A DNA stretch of 64,000 nucleotides from the NCBI RefSeq assembly GCF_014145675.1, contig NZ_JACGZW010000010.1, positions 124,001-188,000 of the forward strand, given 5' to 3'. The translations under genes were made by a program, and so were the position numbers. Under the pieces are notes generated by a model. That model saw only the letters and a program-made list of their open reading frames with translations, was not told where the DNA came from and searched no databases. This stretch comes from Amycolatopsis dendrobii. Lineage in GTDB: Bacteria > Actinomycetota > Actinomycetes > Mycobacteriales > Pseudonocardiaceae. Below are positions 17,973 through 26,510 of the stretch, in pieces. Position 1 is the first letter of the stretch. Each line of letters begins with the position of its first letter.

Positions 17973-18455
17973 ATGCTGGGTCGCGGAAAGCGGCTCGCGG
18001 CGAAAGGCGAGGAGGACTTCACGGCCGAGGACTGGGCGACCCTGCAACGCGCGATGATGGCGTCCGGGATCCTGGTCGGGCTTTCGGTCGGCGGGGTCGA
18101 TTCGGACGAAATGTTCGCGCTGGTGAAGACCTTGCGGGAAGCGAGCGTCGCGCACCCGCGGCGGTTCATCCGCGAGGTCGCCGCCTCGTCGGCCTTCGAC
18201 ACGGGCCTGCGGCCGGGCGTCAAATACTCCGAATACCTGCCGTACGCGGAAAAGACCATCCGCTCGGCCGCGTCGATCGTCGCGAGCGCCGCGCCGGCGG
18301 AGCTGCCGGACTTCCGCGAGTTCCTGGTGGAGATCGCCACCGTCGTCGCCGAGGTGAACCAGGAGGGCGGATTCCTCGGGGTGGGCGCGCAACGCCGGAC
18401 GCCCAAGGAGGTCGCTGCGACGGACGCCGTCCGCCTCGCCGCGCGGCACGACTGA
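17973..18455 (+). CDS. Hypothetical protein, about 160 aa
   Basis: The frame has good codon use from about 17990 to its stop at 18455. The protein is helical and soluble (AEDWATLQRAMMASGILVGL, SDEMFALVKTLREASVAHP, FLVEIATVVAEVNQEGG). I do not recognise the family. The ATG at 17973 lacks a good ribosome site, so the true start is uncertain. The stop is 3 bases from the convergent membrane-protein gene. Confidence 0.6.
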   Translation: MLGRGKRLAAKGEEDFTAEDWATLQRAMMASGILVGLSVGGVDSDEMFALVKTLREASVAHPRRFIREVAASSAFDTGLRPGVKYSEYLPYAEKTIRSAASIVASAAPAELPDFREFLVEIATVVAEVNQEGGFLGVGAQRRTPKEVAATDAVRLAARHD

Positions 18456-18457
18456 GG

Positions 18458-18868
18458 TCACTTGATCGCGGTGACTGCTCCGACGACGGCCCCGTAGAGC
18501 ACGAAGACGTTGACCAGCGCGATAAACGACGGCTGGAGCCAGCGGACGAACGGCGCGGCCTGATTGGGCAACGGGGTGCCGTCGGCGTCGAGCGCTTTCT
18601 CGCCGGGCCGGGACGCGAGCAGCGAGACGAGGCCGAACAGGGCACAGAGGGTGAACGGGAACCATTGGCCGTGCAAGGGATTCCACAGACGCTGCGCGCC
18701 GCCCCACGCCGCGGAAACCGCACCGGTCATGGCGGCGAAGTTGGTCAGCGATTGGACGGTGACGAAATCGCTGACGTTCTTCGTGCCCGCCGGTGCGGCG
18801 TCGCCGAGGTTGCCGCTGGTGGGTTCAGCGGCAGCGGTGGTGGTGGCGAAGGCTTTGGCGATGGACAT
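18458..18868 (-). CDS. Small membrane protein (three predicted helices)
   Basis: A 136-aa protein. After about 30 polar residues come hydrophobic segments: LTNFAAMTGAVSAAWGG, FPFTLCALFGLVSLLAS and FIALVNVFVLYGAVVGAV. A short charged loop with PGEKALDADG separates the last two. No signal peptidase site or catalytic motif is seen. Function unknown. It converges on the hypothetical gene at 17973 and is 59 bases downstream of the SCO6745-like gene. Confidence 0.75.
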   Translation of the reverse strand: MSIAKAFATTTAAAEPTSGNLGDAAPAGTKNVSDFVTVQSLTNFAAMTGAVSAAWGGAQRLWNPLHGQWFPFTLCALFGLVSLLASRPGEKALDADGTPLPNQAAPFVRWLQPSFIALVNVFVLYGAVVGAVTAIK

Positions 18869-18927
18869 GAGGCACCTCGTCGTGACTCGGGTTACCCGAA
18901 GTCGCGGCGAGGGCCGGGCTTGTTACG

Positions 18928-19755
18928 TCACCGCGATCCGGCGGCCACCAGCTTCGCCGTGATCGGTTCCAGCACGGCGATCAGCTCGTCGAGTTCGGCC
19001 GCCGACAGAGCTTCATACGGCGCAGCGGCGAGCTCGTCGGTCATGCTCTCGATGCGCTGCTTCACCGCACGGCCCGCCTCGGTGAACCGGCCCTCGGCGT
19101 CGACGAGACCTCGTTCGCGCAGGCCGTTCATGATCGCGGCCAACCGCTTCTTCGGCAGGTGATGCACGCGCCCGAACGACTCCGGCGGGTGGATTCCCAT
19201 CTCCAGCGCGGAGAGGATATGCGCTTCCGCCCCGCCGATCCGCGCGCCGACCAGCGCGGCGATGTGCCCGTCCCCGCGATGCTCGCGCAGCATGGTCGCG
19301 GAATGCCACAGCCGGGCAACGGGATCGCTCGGCACCGGCAGGGTGCGCATCCCGGCGTACATCATCCGGCCCTCGACGGGGGCGCTCGTCGCGGCCTTGG
19401 CGGTCAGATCGGCGGCGCGCACCAGTCCCGGCGAGCTGGCCAGTTCGTCGCCGAGGATCCGGCGCACCGAAGCGGCGCTGCCTCGTTCCCGCGCCGCGAC
19501 GGACGCCTCGGGCGGGATCGTCTCCCACGCGCTCGGGATGTGCCGCGCGGCCTCACCGTCGGCGAAGTTGTAGAACGCTGCGTGGACGACCTCCGCCGGC
19601 ACCCGGCCCAGCGGCGCGGCCCGGCTGGCGAAGTACCCGTCCCAGTAGGTGCGGTGGCCGAGTGCGGCCAGTTCCTCGTTGCATTCGTCGGCGAAGAAGG
19701 TGACGAGGCAGATCGGCTCAAGGAGCTCGAACATGCGCCGGGCGGTGCTGGTCAT
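18928..19755 (-). CDS. SCO6745/SalK-family protein
   Basis: A 275-aa protein with the opening STARRMFELLEPICLVTFFAD and WDGYFASRAAPLGRVPAEVV typical of the actinobacterial SCO6745 family, annotated SalK from salinomycin clusters. The second half looks like a MarR-like winged helix (HHLPKKRLAAIMNGLRERGL, EAGRAVKQRIESMTDELAA). The role is not established. It is the third gene of a leftward operon with HutD-like and MFS genes, 7 bases after the HutD-like stop. Confidence 0.85.
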   Translation of the reverse strand: MTSTARRMFELLEPICLVTFFADECNEELAALGHRTYWDGYFASRAAPLGRVPAEVVHAAFYNFADGEAARHIPSAWETIPPEASVAARERGSAASVRRILGDELASSPGLVRAADLTAKAATSAPVEGRMMYAGMRTLPVPSDPVARLWHSATMLREHRGDGHIAALVGARIGGAEAHILSALEMGIHPPESFGRVHHLPKKRLAAIMNGLRERGLVDAEGRFTEAGRAVKQRIESMTDELAAAPYEALSAAELDELIAVLEPITAKLVAAGSR

Positions 19756-19762
19756 CGCTGCA

Positions 19763-20188
19763 TCATGCCAGCGTCGTGAGGAAAACGTCGGCGATTTGCC
19801 CGCCGAGGTCGATCGTCGCGACCGCTCCGTCCGTGCCGCTCTCCGCGGGGGAGCGAAGGACGACCTCCGCCCGGTACAGCCCGCGCCGGGTCATCACGTT
19901 GAGGGCGCGGGTCGGCTGATCCAGGGCGACGCTCACGGTGTCCTCCCCGGCGAACCGGATCTGGTCGCCGCGCCCGAGGTCCGTCGGGGTCCCGTTGACG
20001 GTCAGCCGGAGCGGCCCGAGAGCGGTGAAAAGCCGGTCGATTCCCGGGAAAGACGAGAACGGCGCGTCCTCGAGCAGGTCCGCGACGCTGATCCGCCACC
20101 GGGACGGATCGGCGTCGGCGGCGAGTTCGCGGGTGGTGCCTGCGCCGTTGCGCCAGGCGACCGGGGCGACTTCGGACGGGATGAGCAT
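19763..20188 (-). CDS. HutD/Ves-family cupin protein
   Basis: A 141-aa protein with VAPVAWRNGAGTTREL and RWRISVADLLEDAPFSSFPG then DRLFTALGPLRLTVNG, the conserved N-terminal block of HutD/Ves proteins (bicupin fold, histidine-utilisation or environmental-stress associated). It is shorter than the roughly 190 residues of E. coli Ves, mainly at the C-terminus. It sits between the MFS gene (9 bases) and the SalK-like gene (7 bases) in one operon. Confidence 0.85.
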   Translation of the reverse strand: MLIPSEVAPVAWRNGAGTTRELAADADPSRWRISVADLLEDAPFSSFPGIDRLFTALGPLRLTVNGTPTDLGRGDQIRFAGEDTVSVALDQPTRALNVMTRRGLYRAEVVLRSPAESGTDGAVATIDLGGQIADVFLTTLA

Positions 20189-20197
20189 CAGAGCATC

Positions 20198-21418
20198 TCA
20201 CTCGCTCTCCGCGACAGACGCAAACCCGGCCCGCTGACGCGTGCGCAACGCCCGGCGCACCAGCGCGGGCACCGGAAGCACCGGCACGAGAACGATCCCC
20301 GCGAGAATCAGCCAGCCACCGGCTCCCGCACCGGCCAGCAGCCCGGTGACGACCGCCGGGCCGACCGCGCTGACGGCGGATTCGGTCGTCGCGACAACGC
20401 CCTGGTATTGCCCTTCCGCGTCCCGCGCCATCAACCGCAGCGACAACCCCCACCGGCACGACACGAAGAAAAGCTCCCCGACGAACATGGCCACGACTCC
20501 GGCGGCGAGCACCGCGAAGGCCAGGAGCGTGCTGCGCGGCCACGCACCCGTCGCGTACAGCAAGCACGCGAGTGCCAGGAAAATCCCCGCCCAGCGCGCC
20601 GCGCGCACCGCGTTGACCACCCGCTTCGCACCCTCAGTGAAGCGCACCTGCAACAATGCGATCGCAAGCGAACTGACCACGACGGCGAACGCCGAAGTCC
20701 ACGGAGGGGCGGCCGTCGCCTGGAAAACCCACACCGGAAGCCCGGTCGAGAGCATCGCCCAGCACAACGTCAGGGGCGCGGTGGCGAGCATGACGGCGAG
20801 GAACGGCCAGTCGCGCACCGCCCGGGTGGCGACGTGCTGACGCGCCTGCGGGACCGGCGGAACGTGCGGAACCCGAGACGTCAAACCGGCCGCGGCCAAG
20901 TACGCGGCCGCAGTCACCAGCAACGCAGCGAAGAACGGCGTCGCAGTGCCGACCGTCAGCACCGCGCCACCCGCGAGGCCGCCGAGCGCGTAGGAGATGT
21001 GCTGGACGACTCTCGACTGCGCGAGAACCCGCAGCCGCGATTCCTGCGCTGTCAGTTTGCAGACAAGGGTTACCCGGACTCCGCCGGCGGCGCTCTGCGC
21101 ACCAGCGGAAACAGCCGACGCGAGGATCAGCGACCACAGGCTGTCCACCCAGACGAACCCCACGACCGCGGTCGCTCGCGCGGCGGACAGCGCGACGAGC
21201 AGGATCCGCGGCCCGGCCCGGTCGGCGAGAACACCCATCGGCAGGACGGCGAGCAGCCCGATCCCGCTGCCCAATCCCATGCCGACGCCCATTTCCGCGG
21301 CCGGGAAGCCCCTGATCCGGGTGAGGTAGACAGCCCACACGGTGAACCACAAACCGTCGCCGAGGCCGGTGATGCCGTGCGCGGTGAGCAGCCTGGCCGT
21401 AATGGCGCGTTGTCGCAC
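20198..21418 (-). CDS. MFS transporter, first gene of the HutD/SalK operon
   Basis: A 406-aa, roughly twelve-helix protein with the motif GVLADRAGPRILLVAL after helix 2 and GGVRVTLVCKLTAQESRLRV in the central loop. It resembles drug/metabolite exporters of the MFS_1 class. The start codon at 21418 leaves 67 bases to the stop of the TetR gene upstream on the same strand, so TetR could read through. Substrate unknown. Confidence 0.87.
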   Translation of the reverse strand: MRQRAITARLLTAHGITGLGDGLWFTVWAVYLTRIRGFPAAEMGVGMGLGSGIGLLAVLPMGVLADRAGPRILLVALSAARATAVVGFVWVDSLWSLILASAVSAGAQSAAGGVRVTLVCKLTAQESRLRVLAQSRVVQHISYALGGLAGGAVLTVGTATPFFAALLVTAAAYLAAAGLTSRVPHVPPVPQARQHVATRAVRDWPFLAVMLATAPLTLCWAMLSTGLPVWVFQATAAPPWTSAFAVVVSSLAIALLQVRFTEGAKRVVNAVRAARWAGIFLALACLLYATGAWPRSTLLAFAVLAAGVVAMFVGELFFVSCRWGLSLRLMARDAEGQYQGVVATTESAVSAVGPAVVTGLLAGAGAGGWLILAGIVLVPVLPVPALVRRALRTRQRAGFASVAESE

Positions 21419-21485
21419 GGTCTCCCCAGTCTGTCCCCAGTTCAGTCCGGAGGGGATACCCGGTGCGCCGGGTGTTAAGCGGGGT

Positions 21486-22076
21486 TCACCGCGGCAAAAG
21501 CGTGCGGACCGCGTCGGGGAACCCGGTCACGCCGTCCGGCCCGGACAGCGCCAGGTTGAAGAGAAACCCGGGCAGGAGCGCCACAATCGCCTGCGCGAGA
21601 GCCTCGGCAGGTGCGCCGGTCCAGGTCCCGGCCTCCTGGCGGCTGCGCACGAGGCCGGCCACCTCGGCGCTCATCTCGGCCGATGCGGCGGTGAGGCGTT
21701 CGGCGAGGTCCGGGTTGCGCTGGGCTTCCGACCAGACCAGCACGGCCATGCTCGCCAGTTCCCGGTCGCGGTGCAGGTCGGTGACGGCCTCCAGCAGTTC
21801 CGCCATCACCTCGCCGACGCCGTGCTCGCCGCTGCCGCGAGCGAGGGCTGTGCGCAGCACGCCGGTGACGTCGTCGAGGTTCTGCGCGGCGACCGCGACG
21901 ATCATGTCGTCCTTCTTCGGGAAGTACCGGTAGACCGCGCCCGCGGACTTGCCCGCCTCGGTGAAGACGTCCTGCATCGACGTGCGGTGGAAGCCGTCGC
22001 GGAGGAAACAGCGGCGCGCGGCCGCCAGGATTTCGCCCCGCTGGTCGTCCTTGTACTGCTGGCTCACCCTCGGCAA
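21486..22076 (-). CDS. TetR/AcrR-family transcriptional repressor
   Basis: A 196-aa protein starting with TTG at 22076 behind GAGGAG. The N-terminal helix-turn-helix reads EILAAARRCFLRDGFHRTSM, AGKSAGAVYRYFPKKDDM. The C-terminal ligand domain carries LLEAVTDLHRDRELASMAVL. It is divergent from the SMP-30-like gene with a long inverted repeat between them, so it most likely represses that gene and itself. Confidence 0.92.
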   Translation of the reverse strand: MPRVSQQYKDDQRGEILAAARRCFLRDGFHRTSMQDVFTEAGKSAGAVYRYFPKKDDMIVAVAAQNLDDVTGVLRTALARGSGEHGVGEVMAELLEAVTDLHRDRELASMAVLVWSEAQRNPDLAERLTAASAEMSAEVAGLVRSRQEAGTWTGAPAEALAQAIVALLPGFLFNLALSGPDGVTGFPDAVRTLLPR

Positions 22077-22120
22077 CGTCCGCTCCTCGCCTTGACACCC
22101 GTCGGGAGGGAAGCCTAGCG

Positions 22121-22151
22121 TAAAAGAAAAGCGGATGTCCGTCCTCTTTTA
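22121..22151. promoter_or_regulatory. Inverted-repeat operator between TetR and SMP-30 genes
   Basis: TAAAAGA at 22121-22127 mirrors TCTTTTA ending at 22151, and CGGA-TG-TCCG (22132-22141) forms the perfect centre. The element is the only AT-rich sequence in the 93-base divergent promoter and ends 18 bases before the SMP-30 start. Length and position suit a TetR dimer-pair site. Confidence 0.65.
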
Positions 22152-22169
22152 GTGTCAGGAGAACCCGCC

Positions 22170-23123
22170 ATGCCGATGACCCCCGTCCCGGACCTCACGC
22201 TGACCCCGGTCGCGGCCTTCCCGGAGAAGTACTTCCCGGAAAACCTCGCCGTCCGCTCCGACGGGTCGGTGCTGGTCACCGTCCTCCTGCAACAGGAGCT
22301 GTGGATCGTGCCGGAGCCGCGGCGCCCCGTTCTCGTGCACCGCTTCGACCATCCCGTGACGGGGATCGCCGAGGTCCGGCCGGACGTCTTCGTGCTCAGC
22401 CTGACCGAGGGGTACACGACGCACGAATCGCATCTGGCCCGGCTGGACCTCACCGGCTGGACGCCGGGCGAACCGGTCGCCCCGGAGATCATCTTCACCT
22501 TCGACGACCGCGTGCGCGCACTCAACGGCAGCTGCCTGCTCGGCCGCGGAGTACTGGCCGTCGCCGACTGCTTCGCCGGGCTGATCTGGCGCGTCGACCT
22601 CGACGCCGACGCCCGCGGTGCGCGGGCCCGGATCTGGCTGGCCCACGACACCATGGCCGACGACCCGGACGCCGAGATCGCCCCGCCGCGGCAGCCAGGC
22701 GTCAACGGCGTCCGGTACAGCGCGCGGACCGGATACCTCTACTACACGTCCACCGCGCAGAAAGTCTTCATGCGCGTGCCGGTCGATCCCGAGACGCTCG
22801 ACCCGGCCGGTGCCGCGGAATTCGTCGCCGCGATCGACAACGCCGACGACTTCGCCCTCGACGACGAGGCCGGGTTCGCTTACGTGACAAGGCATCGCGC
22901 CAACACGCTCGACCGAGTGCCGCTCATTCCGCGGCACGGCAGCGAAGTCCGGCACGTCGCGGGCGAGCCGTTCGACGAACGCCTGGTCGGGCCGTCCAGT
23001 GCCGCCTGGGTTCCCGGCCAGGAAGGCCGAGCCTTCTACGTGACCACGGACGGCGGCACGACCGCCCCGCCGGACGGGATTCTGCGCAACGCCATGCTGC
23101 TGCGGGCGGAACTGCATCCGTAA
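22170..23123 (+). CDS. SMP-30/gluconolactonase-like beta-propeller protein
   Basis: A 317-aa protein. The ATG at 22170 follows CAGGAGAA; an upstream ATG at 22152 lies in the operator. Repeated blade features are FPENLAVRSDGSVLVT, ALNGSCLLGRGVLAVADCFAG, QPGVNGVRYSARTGYLYYTS and DNADDFALDDEAGFAYVT, like Ca-dependent lactonases of the SMP-30 group, which hydrolyse sugar or other lactones. No signal peptide. Controlled, by position, by the divergent TetR gene. Confidence 0.82.
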   Translation: MPMTPVPDLTLTPVAAFPEKYFPENLAVRSDGSVLVTVLLQQELWIVPEPRRPVLVHRFDHPVTGIAEVRPDVFVLSLTEGYTTHESHLARLDLTGWTPGEPVAPEIIFTFDDRVRALNGSCLLGRGVLAVADCFAGLIWRVDLDADARGARARIWLAHDTMADDPDAEIAPPRQPGVNGVRYSARTGYLYYTSTAQKVFMRVPVDPETLDPAGAAEFVAAIDNADDFALDDEAGFAYVTRHRANTLDRVPLIPRHGSEVRHVAGEPFDERLVGPSSAAWVPGQEGRAFYVTTDGGTTAPPDGILRNAMLLRAELHP

Positions 23124-23135
23124 AGCGCGGAGGGA

Positions 23136-23420
23136 TCACCGCGCCGGACCGCCTGGCCCCGGCTCGGCCCGCGTGCCGTCCGCGGGCTGGGCGGGCACGC
23201 TCACCGTCGGCAGGAGCTGGGCCAGCTGTTCCGGCGAACCAGGCTGGGCCGGGGCCGGCGGGTCGCGGTGGATCGGGCCGCAGCCGTGGATTCCCTGATC
23301 GGCCGGGACGGACATCGGACACACCTGCGTCGCGCTGGCTGTCGCGGTCATGGCGGCGAAGGCCAGCGCCGCACCGGCGGCGACCGTCGCGATTCGGCAC
23401 CAGCGGACGGCATCGGACAT
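23136..23420 (-). CDS. Small secreted Cys/Pro-rich protein
   Basis: A 94-aa precursor with a Sec signal (TVAAGAALAFAAMTATASA, cleavage near residue 30) and a short mature part with two cysteines (VCPMSV, IHGCGPIHRD) and a Pro-rich tail. No known domain. It follows the next secreted-protein gene by 30 bases and is probably the last gene of the M50 protease operon. Confidence 0.65.
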   Translation of the reverse strand: MSDAVRWCRIATVAAGAALAFAAMTATASATQVCPMSVPADQGIHGCGPIHRDPPAPAQPGSPEQLAQLLPTVSVPAQPADGTRAEPGPGGPAR

Positions 23421-23450
23421 GACAACTCACCTTCATTCGACGGATGGGGA

Positions 23451-23795
23451 TCAGACCAGCGTGCAGCGTGCGTAAGCCTTGAGCTGGAACGGTTTCTCGG
23501 TGTGTCCGCTCGCGTATACCTCCCAGCCCGCGCCGTCGTCGGCGGGCCGGTTCGTGTAGACGGCCGGTCCGTAGCTGGAAACCGCGTAGCCGCCCGAGGA
23601 GACGTGGTAGCCGGACGGGCAGCGCGCCACCGCGTGGGCGGCTCCGTCGGAACTCGTGGCCGTCGCGGAAGCAGAGCGGTTCAGCGGATTCGACAGCGAC
23701 GGGTCCGCATTGGCGGTCCCCGCGGCCAGCACCCCGCCGGCGAGGGCTGTCGCGACGGTGATCGAGGTCCGGCGGATCGTGCGCGGTACGGGCAT
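23451..23795 (-). CDS. Small secreted protein with CPxGYHV/SGGY fold
   Basis: A 114-aa precursor. The ATG at 23795 is 9 bases after GAGGAG. Signal peptide SITVATALAGGVLAAGTANA, then a mature domain starting ARCPSGYHVSSGGYAVSS and ending FQLKAYARCTLV, with one Cys near each end that probably form a disulphide. Similar small extracellular proteins with a leading C-P-x-G motif are common in streptomycetes; function unknown. It starts 13 bases after the M50 protease stop, so it is co-transcribed with it. Confidence 0.75.
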   Translation of the reverse strand: MPVPRTIRRTSITVATALAGGVLAAGTANADPSLSNPLNRSASATATSSDGAAHAVARCPSGYHVSSGGYAVSSYGPAVYTNRPADDGAGWEVYASGHTEKPFQLKAYARCTLV

Positions 23796-23808
23796 GGCAA
23801 CCAACTCC

Positions 23809-25737
23809 TCAGCAATTCATCGAGACGCCCAGCAGCGGGCAGGACGGGCTCTGGGTCGGGGACAACGGCGGCGGTCCGCTCTCGGCGGGCGGTTGCCCGG
23901 CCGGCGGGCCGCCGCCGTTCGGTCCGGGCCGCGGTGCGGGCGCGCCGGTGTCGCGATGCCCGGTCGATCCGGCCGGTCCAGTCGGTCCGGCCGGACGCTG
24001 CGTGCGGGACCGCGGGGTGCTGTGCCTGGCCGGGCGGCGGGTTTCGGCCCGCGGCGTCGGTTCCTGGGCGGTTTCCTGCGCTGCCACCGCGTCCGACGGA
24101 GCGGGCGCCGGGGAAGGGGAAGAAGGCGACAGTGCGGACGAGGAGGTGCTCGGGCGCTGTTCCGGTTGCGCGGGCGCCGGGCTGGCGGCCGCCGGTTCCG
24201 CGGGCCGGCTGCCGGGCAGAACGCCCAACGCCCAGCCGACCCCTCCGCCGACGGGAATCGCCAACGCCGCGGCAAGAGCGCCGAAAGCCAGCCGGCGCCG
24301 CCGGGCCCGGGCCGGTTCCGGTCCGTCGGTGATCTTGCGGACCAGGCCGGGAAGGCGCAGCCGGGCGAGTCGCCACAGAGCACGGCCGAGTTGCCAGGCG
24401 ATCGCGGCGATCCCGGCGATCGGCAGCGCCAGCAGCAAGATCTGCACGGCCGCCGAGATCGCGCCCAGCACGGGATGCGGATCGGCCGCGGCGTGCGAAA
24501 TCAGGCCGGACACCGCCTGGACGTCCGTGCGCACCAGCCCCGGGACCTGCCAGGCGACATAGCCCAGCTCCAGCGCGAGAGCGGGCACGATCAGCAGCAC
24601 CCACGTCGTGACAGCGGTCTGCGGCCAGCGCTTCAACGCGTCCAGACGCGCGTCGCGCGGGCGGCGCAGGAGGTAATGGGAGAGGATCGGGCCGATGTAG
24701 CGGTACAGGTCCGGCACGCCGACGAGGTCCGCCATGAGGTAGTAGCCGTCGAAGCGCAGCGTCGGCAGGAGTTGCTGCACGATCTCCAGGTTCACCGACA
24801 GCACCGCCACGAGCAGCGGCGCCCAGCCCGTGCTGAAGTAGGCGGCGGCGAGGGCGAGCGCGAAGATCGCGTTGAAGTACACGCCGCCCAGATCGGTGCG
24901 CAGCCGCCCGGCGCGGTTGAGCCGGTACGTGTCGGTGATGTCGGTGTAGAAAGCGGGCCACACCAGGTAAATCCCGGCGCCCATCCCGCCCGGGACGGCA
25001 CCGGAATAACGGCAGGCGGCGGCGTGCCCGCATTCGTGGAACCCGGTCGACGCGACCGCGAGCCCGAGCACTGTCAGCACGCCGACCGGGTCGGCGAGGG
25101 TGCTGCTCATCGCATCGGACACGCTGTGCCCGGCGAGCAGCCACCACTCCGCGACGCCAGCGGCGGCCAGCAGGAGCGCGATCACGACCGGGAAGAACAA
25201 CCACCCCAGCATCCCGCCGACGACCCACGTGGCCGCCGGGGCGAGCACCTGGACGCGCACCCGCAAGGCCAGGAAAGGGTTGTGCCGGGCCAATTCCGGC
25301 ACGGTGCCGTCGGCGCAGGTGGTCAGTCCGAGCGGGGCGAGCTTGCGGTCCAGCAGGTACGCGACGTGCTCGGCTTCCAGCCGCAGCCCGGACTCCTCGC
25401 TCGCGGCCGCCGCGACCTTCGCCAACGTCGCGGCGTCGTCGCGGTTTTCGGTCTCTTCTTGTTCCTCGGGAACGAAAGCTTCTTGGGCGACCAGCAGCCG
25501 GACGATCAGGTACAGCAGCGCGGGCAGCCGGACGAGCTGCCCGTCGGTGCGCGCGACGAGAAGCGGCGGTTCGCGGTACCCGCTGCCGCGGAATTCCCCG
25601 ACGGGCTCGGTGTCCGGCAGCAACCCGACCGGCCCGGCTTCCCCGATCCTCGCGACCGCCCCGCTTTCGCCGCCCGGCGCGGCAGGCGCGTCGACGTTGT
25701 CCGCGGTGGCGGCGGGAAGTCCGGGATGCGGGCACAT
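23809..25737 (-). CDS. M50-type membrane zinc metalloprotease (putative peptide zinc metalloprotease)
   Basis: A 642-aa polytopic membrane protein starting at 25737 behind GGAGAGG. Residues 60-140 are a cytosolic PqqD/winged-helix-like domain (LPALLYLIVRLLV, HVAYLLDRKLAPLGL). The membrane core holds the zinc motif HECGH at 234-238 and the third-ligand motif FDGYYLMADL at 329-338, as in site-2 proteases. The last 130 residues are an external Pro/Ser-rich tail (GPTGPAGSTG) ending in a two-Cys segment, CPLLGVSMNC. It lies downstream of two leader-bearing peptides on the same strand and could process or export them. That link is inference. Confidence 0.85.
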   Translation of the reverse strand: MCPHPGLPAATADNVDAPAAPGGESGAVARIGEAGPVGLLPDTEPVGEFRGSGYREPPLLVARTDGQLVRLPALLYLIVRLLVAQEAFVPEEQEETENRDDAATLAKVAAAASEESGLRLEAEHVAYLLDRKLAPLGLTTCADGTVPELARHNPFLALRVRVQVLAPAATWVVGGMLGWLFFPVVIALLLAAAGVAEWWLLAGHSVSDAMSSTLADPVGVLTVLGLAVASTGFHECGHAAACRYSGAVPGGMGAGIYLVWPAFYTDITDTYRLNRAGRLRTDLGGVYFNAIFALALAAAYFSTGWAPLLVAVLSVNLEIVQQLLPTLRFDGYYLMADLVGVPDLYRYIGPILSHYLLRRPRDARLDALKRWPQTAVTTWVLLIVPALALELGYVAWQVPGLVRTDVQAVSGLISHAAADPHPVLGAISAAVQILLLALPIAGIAAIAWQLGRALWRLARLRLPGLVRKITDGPEPARARRRRLAFGALAAALAIPVGGGVGWALGVLPGSRPAEPAAASPAPAQPEQRPSTSSSALSPSSPSPAPAPSDAVAAQETAQEPTPRAETRRPARHSTPRSRTQRPAGPTGPAGSTGHRDTGAPAPRPGPNGGGPPAGQPPAESGPPPLSPTQSPSCPLLGVSMNC

Positions 25738-26087
25738 GCTGGTCCTCTCCGGGGCTGAGTACGGCCGGGCGCGCCCCGGCGGCGGTTTCTTCGACGGGGG
25801 CCCTGGCACGCCGCGGGCCGGTGTCGTCCGGAAGGCGGCGGTCTCGTCGGTGGCGGTCGGCGATCGCGGGTGGGGTCCGAGTCGTTCGGCGGTCGTGGAT
25901 GGCCGCCCGGGCCCGAGTCAATCGGCGGTGCCCCCGCTGTTTGGTGCTGCGGCGGTAGATCCGGACCAGGCCACTGCTCACGGTGTGACCGGAATCCGGC
26001 GGTCAGCGCACTTCGGCAGCCGCGGAAAGACACCCGAGCCGCGGCAGAGCCGGATCGCGGCCCCCGGCATCACCGCGTCCGGCCGGA
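25738..26087. other. 350-base gap upstream of the M50 protease
   Basis: GC-rich sequence without a supported gene. It probably carries a promoter for the protease/secreted-protein operon. I see no convincing hairpin, so read-through from the peptide genes is also possible. Confidence 0.45.
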
Positions 26088-26390
26088 TCAGTGGCTCTCG
26101 ACCGCGGCGGGCATGCAGGTGGTGGTCGTCGACGGCGGCTGGCCGAGTCCCAGCGCGCCGACCACTCCGCCGCTGCCCTCGCTGTGGGTGGTCTGGCAGG
26201 CGTAGTAGACGGTTCCGCCGTGTCCGTCGGGCACGGCGTAGCGGCCCGGGCCGGCCGTCGGAGCGGCGGGGCTGCCGGTGACCGCGGAGAGCGCGGTGCG
26301 GGCCGGCAGCACCTCCCCGGCCAGCTCGTCCAGCTCCGCGTAACGCGCGTCCGCCGGAGCGGAACCCGCGGTGGGCTTGGCTTGGTGCAC
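26088..26390 (-). CDS. Leader-plus-core peptide 2 (RiPP-precursor-like)
   Basis: A 100-aa protein with GTG at 26390, eight bases after AGAAGG. The leader-like part is RYAELDELAGEVLPARTALS (about 16-35). A Gly/Pro-rich spacer follows, then a core YYACQTTHSEG, GALGLGQ and TTTTCMPAAVESH. It is paralogous to the peptide at 26511-26828, with the same leader block, the same CQ(S/T)(S/T)HSEG element, a GLG element and C-x-PAAV-x-S at the end. There is no Sec signal, so export would need leader recognition. No lanthionine, YcaO or radical-SAM enzyme is visible nearby. Confidence 0.75.
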   Translation of the reverse strand: MHQAKPTAGSAPADARYAELDELAGEVLPARTALSAVTGSPAAPTAGPGRYAVPDGHGGTVYYACQTTHSEGSGGVVGALGLGQPPSTTTTCMPAAVESH

Positions 26391-26510
26391 GGTAGTCGCC
26401 TTCTCTCCGCTGTCGTCTGGGGTTTCCGCCGCACGGGGCAGGGCCGGAAAACGGCAGGCCCCGCCCCGTCGGCGTCCCTGCACCCGCCCGGGCGGGTGCG
26501 GTCACCGCGC

